From Candidatus Poribacteria bacterium (GTDB lineage: Bacteria > Poribacteria > WGA-4E > WGA-3G), in assembly GCA_028818705.1 (NCBI GenBank), contig JAPPNJ010000167.1:1-43285 (forward strand): DNA of 43,285 nt, written 5' to 3'. The notes under the pieces were generated by a model. It made no database searches. It had not been told where the DNA came from and saw only the letters and a program-made list of their open reading frames with translations. Position numbers and translations under genes: made by a program. Of the stretch, positions 40,485 to 43,285 are shown one piece after another. The first letter of the stretch is position 1, and each line of letters opens with the position of its first letter.

Positions 40485-41297
40485 TCATCGTTTGAGTGTG
40501 TTGACAATTTCTTCGTTGCCTTCACGCAACGCCATGTCGAGGGGTGTCTCTCCTTCATAGGGTTGAAACACGACCCTCTTGAATTCACGTAGTGGCCAGA
40601 CCAACGATGTGACTTCATCCGTCCATTCGGTGAACTGTTTGGGATGACGCATCCGACTAACCGTTTTCAGCGATGAATTGGCACCGTGGTCCAACAGAAG
40701 TCGAACCATCCGTAGATTGCCCAACCGGGCTGCGAAATGTAGCGGTGTTTCCTTGCCGTATTCAACGAAATGCTCATTATCCATGATGGGTTCGTCATCA
40801 AGTCCACTCAGGGCTTGTGCATTGACGTCCGCACCTGCTTTTATCAAGATATAGGCTTGTGCGAGATGCGTATCGTCATCGTGGCGGGATTGCACATGAA
40901 GTAAGGTTTCGCCGTTGTAGGGCCATGCGAAATTCGGATCCAATCCGTTTTCTACCATGAGCAAAAAAGAATCGAAGTTGGCGACGCCGACGGCATGAAA
41001 CCCAAGATAGGAGGATTGATTGACATCGGTTCCCTGACCGATGAGATACTGGTTAATCTCGTAATCTTTGCTTGGCCAATGCGTGCCGAGGTCATTGTTG
41101 TTTACGTCGGCGCCTGCCTCTATAAGTGCCTTGACTTTATCGAGATCTTTGATTCTAACACTTGCGCTAAGGAGTGGCGATATCCGATTTATTTTCACGC
41201 TTACGAGATCCGGTGCTTCAGCAAGCATTTGCCGAACTGTCTCTACATCTGCTGTTTCAAATTCTGCTTGCCAGCGTTCAATGAGTTTTTGGTTCAT
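40485..41297 (-). CDS. Ankyrin repeat protein
   Basis: This 270-residue protein has about five to six ankyrin units: SPLLSASVRIKDLDKVKALI-EAGADVNNND, ETLLHVQSRHDDDTHLAQAY-ILIKAGADVNAQ, TPLHFAARLGNLRMVRLLLD-HGANSSLKT, ETPLDMALREGNEEIVNTLK. The repeats between are divergent (DQSSYLGFHAVG-like). It has no signal peptide, so it is cytosolic or secreted by another route; ankyrin proteins of sponge symbionts are suspected of host contact. ATG 41297 with AAGGAG 5 nt upstream is preferred to a start at 41321. Confidence 0.88.
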   Translation of the reverse strand: MNQKLIERWQAEFETADVETVRQMLAEAPDLVSVKINRISPLLSASVRIKDLDKVKALIEAGADVNNNDLGTHWPSKDYEINQYLIGQGTDVNQSSYLGFHAVGVANFDSFLLMVENGLDPNFAWPYNGETLLHVQSRHDDDTHLAQAYILIKAGADVNAQALSGLDDEPIMDNEHFVEYGKETPLHFAARLGNLRMVRLLLDHGANSSLKTVSRMRHPKQFTEWTDEVTSLVWPLREFKRVVFQPYEGETPLDMALREGNEEIVNTLKR

Positions 41298-41680
41298 TTC
41301 ATCTCCTTGTAGTGATAGCACACCTCATCTAAAGGCGGGTTTTATGCTTTGCAGAGGGTCGGGCAAGTAGCGATACGCGTGTGCCACAGATAGTAGAGCA
41401 GGCATATCTACAAATGTTGCAGTCGGTTTATAACACGACAGCAGGCGATACAAACCACACAATCGAGTGCGTCAATCGCCTACCTATACCAAGCGACCTG
41501 CTCACGGATCTGGTCTAAGAGGAGCTGCTTGACAGCGATACCGTCAAAATTATCAGGCTTACTGTTGAAATAATTGGGCACGAGTCGCGATCAGGAGATC
41601 GCTCCTACAGGGAAAAGTCGGAAATCGGAGTTCCCTCCTACAGGAGAAGCGAATGACTCTGATTAAGGGCTTTACAAATT
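41298..41680. other. Intergenic region with repeat text
   Basis: This 383-bp gap contains GCGATC/GATCGC (41587-41602, a perfect six-base-pair stem around AGGA) and two copies of CTCCTACAGG (41602-41611 and 41635-41644), a repeat style common in these genomes. A short ORF is listed separately. The stretch 41298-41479 shows nothing I can support. Confidence 0.4.
41480..41581 (-). other. Short ORF, possible gene relic
   Basis: From GTG 41581 a 33-residue frame contains FNSKPDNFDGIAVKQLLLDQ and IREQVAWYR before TAG. Composition looks protein-like (amphipathic helix), but there is no SD and upstream sequence is repeat material. It is probably the C-terminal remnant of a larger gene cut off by a repeat insertion. 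Family unknown to me. Confidence 0.25.
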
Positions 41681-42850
41681 TTATAGTGCGGAGAGTTCTG
41701 GTAGCTCTACCCACTTACGGGTCTGCCAGGATTCCATGCCTTTTTCTGCTAATTGCACACCCTTCGCACCGGCGAGGAGCGTCCACGGGAAGGGTTCATC
41801 GGCAACAACGTGTCGGAGGAAGAGTTCCCACTGTGCTCTAAAGGCGTTGTCATAATCTTCCTGCTCCGGGACCTTGAGCCAGCCATCAAAGAATTTAATC
41901 GGTTGTTCGATGTCGGGATTCCAGACAGGACGTGGAGTGCCGGAAAGGGGTTGGATCCAACAATCCCTCAAGCCTACAACGGCGGATCCGTTCAAACCGT
42001 CTACGTGTATTGTCAACAGATCATCGCGGCGGACTCTAACAGCCCAAGATGAGTTAAAATGTGCAATAACCCCGTTTTCTAATTCAAAGGTGGCATAGGC
42101 AGCATCTTCAGCGGTGCTGTCATAAGGTTTGCCTTCCTCATCCCACCGTTGTGGAAGATGCGTGGCAGCGATACAGGAAACGCCCTTGACTGCGCCGAAA
42201 AGGTTGTCGAGGACGTACCGCCAGTGGCTAAACATGTCGAGAATAATGCCGCCGCCGTCTTCGGCTCGGTAGTTCCACGAAGGACGTTGGGTTGGGATAG
42301 CATCGCCTCGGAAAACCCAATAGCCGAATTCGCCTCGGACAGCGATAATCTCTCCGAAAAAGTTAGCATCTATCAGGCGTTTCAGTTTCTGAATGCCGGG
42401 TAACCAGAGTTTATCTTGAACGACACCGTTCTTGAGTCCGGCTTTCGCTGCTTGTTCATAGAGGCGATAAGCGTCGGCGGTGGTGGTGGCAGTCGGTTTC
42501 TCACAATAGATGTGTTTGCCAGCGGATATTGCAGCTTGGACTGCATCGACGCGACGTGAGGTAACCTGGGCGTCGAAGTAGACGGCGTAAGCATCATCGG
42601 CAAGCGCGGCGTCGAGGTCGGTGCTCCACTTCTCAACACCGGTAGTTTTGGATAAATTTTCCAGTTTCGCTGGATTCCTACCGACAAGAAACGGATCGGG
42701 GATGATAACCTCGCCGTCACCGATTGGGATGCCACCATCTTCTGCAATTGACAAGATGGATCGGATCAGGTGTTGGTTTGTTCCCATTCTACCGGTGACA
42801 CCGTTCATGATGATGCCGACGCGGTGTGTTTTCTGGGTCTGATTGCTCAT
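41681..42850 (-). CDS. Gfo/Idh/MocA family oxidoreductase
   Basis: A 389-residue protein with the NAD loop HRVGIIMNGVTGRMGTNQHL, the EKP motif KHIYCEKPTATTTADAYRLY and the substrate-side helix GGGIILDMFSHWRYVLDNLF with His and Asp. The VGIIMNGVTGRMG form of the glycine loop differs from the other two paralogues. Substrate is probably a sugar or polyol derivative. The downstream end of the window has a cupin gene on the same strand 152 bp upstream, separated by a TCAGTT repeat. Confidence 0.9.
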   Translation of the reverse strand: MSNQTQKTHRVGIIMNGVTGRMGTNQHLIRSILSIAEDGGIPIGDGEVIIPDPFLVGRNPAKLENLSKTTGVEKWSTDLDAALADDAYAVYFDAQVTSRRVDAVQAAISAGKHIYCEKPTATTTADAYRLYEQAAKAGLKNGVVQDKLWLPGIQKLKRLIDANFFGEIIAVRGEFGYWVFRGDAIPTQRPSWNYRAEDGGGIILDMFSHWRYVLDNLFGAVKGVSCIAATHLPQRWDEEGKPYDSTAEDAAYATFELENGVIAHFNSSWAVRVRRDDLLTIHVDGLNGSAVVGLRDCWIQPLSGTPRPVWNPDIEQPIKFFDGWLKVPEQEDYDNAFRAQWELFLRHVVADEPFPWTLLAGAKGVQLAEKGMESWQTRKWVELPELSAL

Positions 42851-42867
42851 GTATAATCCTTTGGTTG

Positions 42868-42998
42868 TCAGCTGTCAGCAGTCGGCTGTCAGTTAAGAGG
42901 TTTCATGTGCTAATTTACCATCTCTTGGAACGCCCCAAGCAGATGAAGATTGTTCAAATTGCTCTTAACTGAAAACTAATAGCCGACGACTGATAGCC
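42868..42998. repeat. Inverted TCAGTT-type repeat
   Basis: GGTTGTCAGCTGTCAGCAGT and CGGCTGTCAGTTAAGAGG at the left are mirrored by CTCTTAACTGAAAACTAATA and GCCGACGACTGATAGCC at the right. It fills the whole gap between the cupin and Gfo/Idh genes and matches the element at 27065-27142. Confidence 0.6.
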
Positions 42999-43002
42999 AT
43001 TC

Positions 43003-43285
43003 TCAAGGCTTGTCAGTGCATTGGGGGGCTGCGCCTTCAGGGAGTGGTGGTGCGTCAACACCGGCTTTCGGGAGTGTGCCAGCGAGTTCTTGTTTCCAAT
43101 GCGCCACATCGCCAGCGGGTCCATAACAATAGACCATGTGCATCGGTGTATCGCCTGTGTTCGTTAGTTGGTGGAAAACCCAAGACGGAATAAATACAGT
43201 CTGCCCCGCGGAGAGAGTTTGACGTTCTTCGCCGAGACACATTTCGCCTTCGCCTTCAACGATGAAGTAGATTTCTTCCTGTTCG
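43003..43285 (-). CDS. Cupin domain protein, N-terminus beyond the window
   Basis: The last 93 codons of a gene that starts beyond the right edge. EQEEIYFIVEGEGEMCLGEE begins cupin motif 1, LSAGQTVFIPSWVFHQLTNT is motif 2 with its metal-ligand His, and TPMHMVYCYGPAGDVAHWKQ follows. The tail is Pro-rich (VDAPPLPEGAAP). Small cupins bind a metal and act as sugar isomerases, dioxygenases or sensors. Its neighbour is a Gfo/Idh oxidoreductase, a common pairing in carbohydrate use. Only the C-terminal half is visible. Confidence 0.82.
   Translation of the reverse strand, partial: EQEEIYFIVEGEGEMCLGEERQTLSAGQTVFIPSWVFHQLTNTGDTPMHMVYCYGPAGDVAHWKQELAGTLPKAGVDAPPLPEGAAPQCTDKP

Overview
The window has no rRNA, tRNA or ribosomal-protein marker, so taxonomy is inference only. 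Gene content fits a free-living or host-associated bacterium of the Poribacteria/Planctomycetes type: three Gfo/Idh/MocA oxidoreductases, an Ldh_2 dehydrogenase, an FG-GAP/ASPIC-UnbV protein, TPR and ankyrin proteins, a LamG protein, a lone microcompartment vertex protein, DUF433/DUF5615 pairs and many dispersed hairpin repeats. Candidatus Poribacteria is my best guess. Promoters resemble the sigma-70 consensus (TTGACA, 17 bp, TATAAT), and TTG or GTG starts with good Shine-Dalgarno (SD) sequences are common.

Layout. 1-4401 (minus): a candidate defence cluster made of a protein from the VFINCPFD family, a DUF262/DUF1524 (GmrSD-like) nuclease and an FRG-TPR protein cut by the window edge. 4425-7278 (minus): AAC(3)-type acetyltransferase, methyltransferase, LamG protein and the relic of another methyltransferase. 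7396-10741 (minus): HAD hydrolase, Gfo/Idh, DUF433 antitoxin, a DUF5615 toxin gene broken by an amber stop, and a multi-zinc-ribbon protein. 11097-12044 (minus): an ECF sigma factor behind a long, hairpin-rich leader. 12142-12368: nested palindromic repeats. 12385-13491 (minus): glycine oxidase. 13967-14849 (plus): EutN/CcmL protein plus 5-formyl-THF cyclo-ligase. 14860-18224 (minus): overlapping TPR, UnbV and ComEA-like genes. 18358-20941 (plus): Ldh_2 dehydrogenase and an Nramp-like transporter.

21129-31496 (minus) is the functional core, a tetrapyrrole cluster in the order secreted protein, hemB, hemL, polyprenyl synthase, duplicated siroheme-synthase-like protein, CcsA/HemX-like protein, hemA, hemC, cobA-hemD. 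Together these make 5-aminolevulinate from glutamyl-tRNA (HemA, HemL), porphobilinogen (HemB), hydroxymethylbilane (HemC), uroporphyrinogen III (HemD) and precorrin-2/sirohydrochlorin (CobA plus the Met8-like protein). The CcsA-like protein and prenyl synthase link it to cytochrome or quinone biogenesis. There is a promoter at the head and a perfect consensus promoter before hemA.

31611-43285: Gfo/Idh with a lipoprotein (minus); D-aminoacylase-like amidohydrolase with a mercuric-reductase-like flavoprotein (plus); a PD-(D/E)XK-like protein abutting the RNA ligase RtcB (minus), followed by a structured RNA or terminator; a proline-rich lipoprotein (plus); methyltransferase, ankyrin protein, Gfo/Idh and a partial cupin (minus).

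Most worth a second look: the defence cluster, the RtcB/nuclease-like pair with its flanking RNA structure, the sigma-factor leader with a sequestered SD, the tandemly duplicated siroheme-synthase fold, and the hairpin-within-hairpin repeats.
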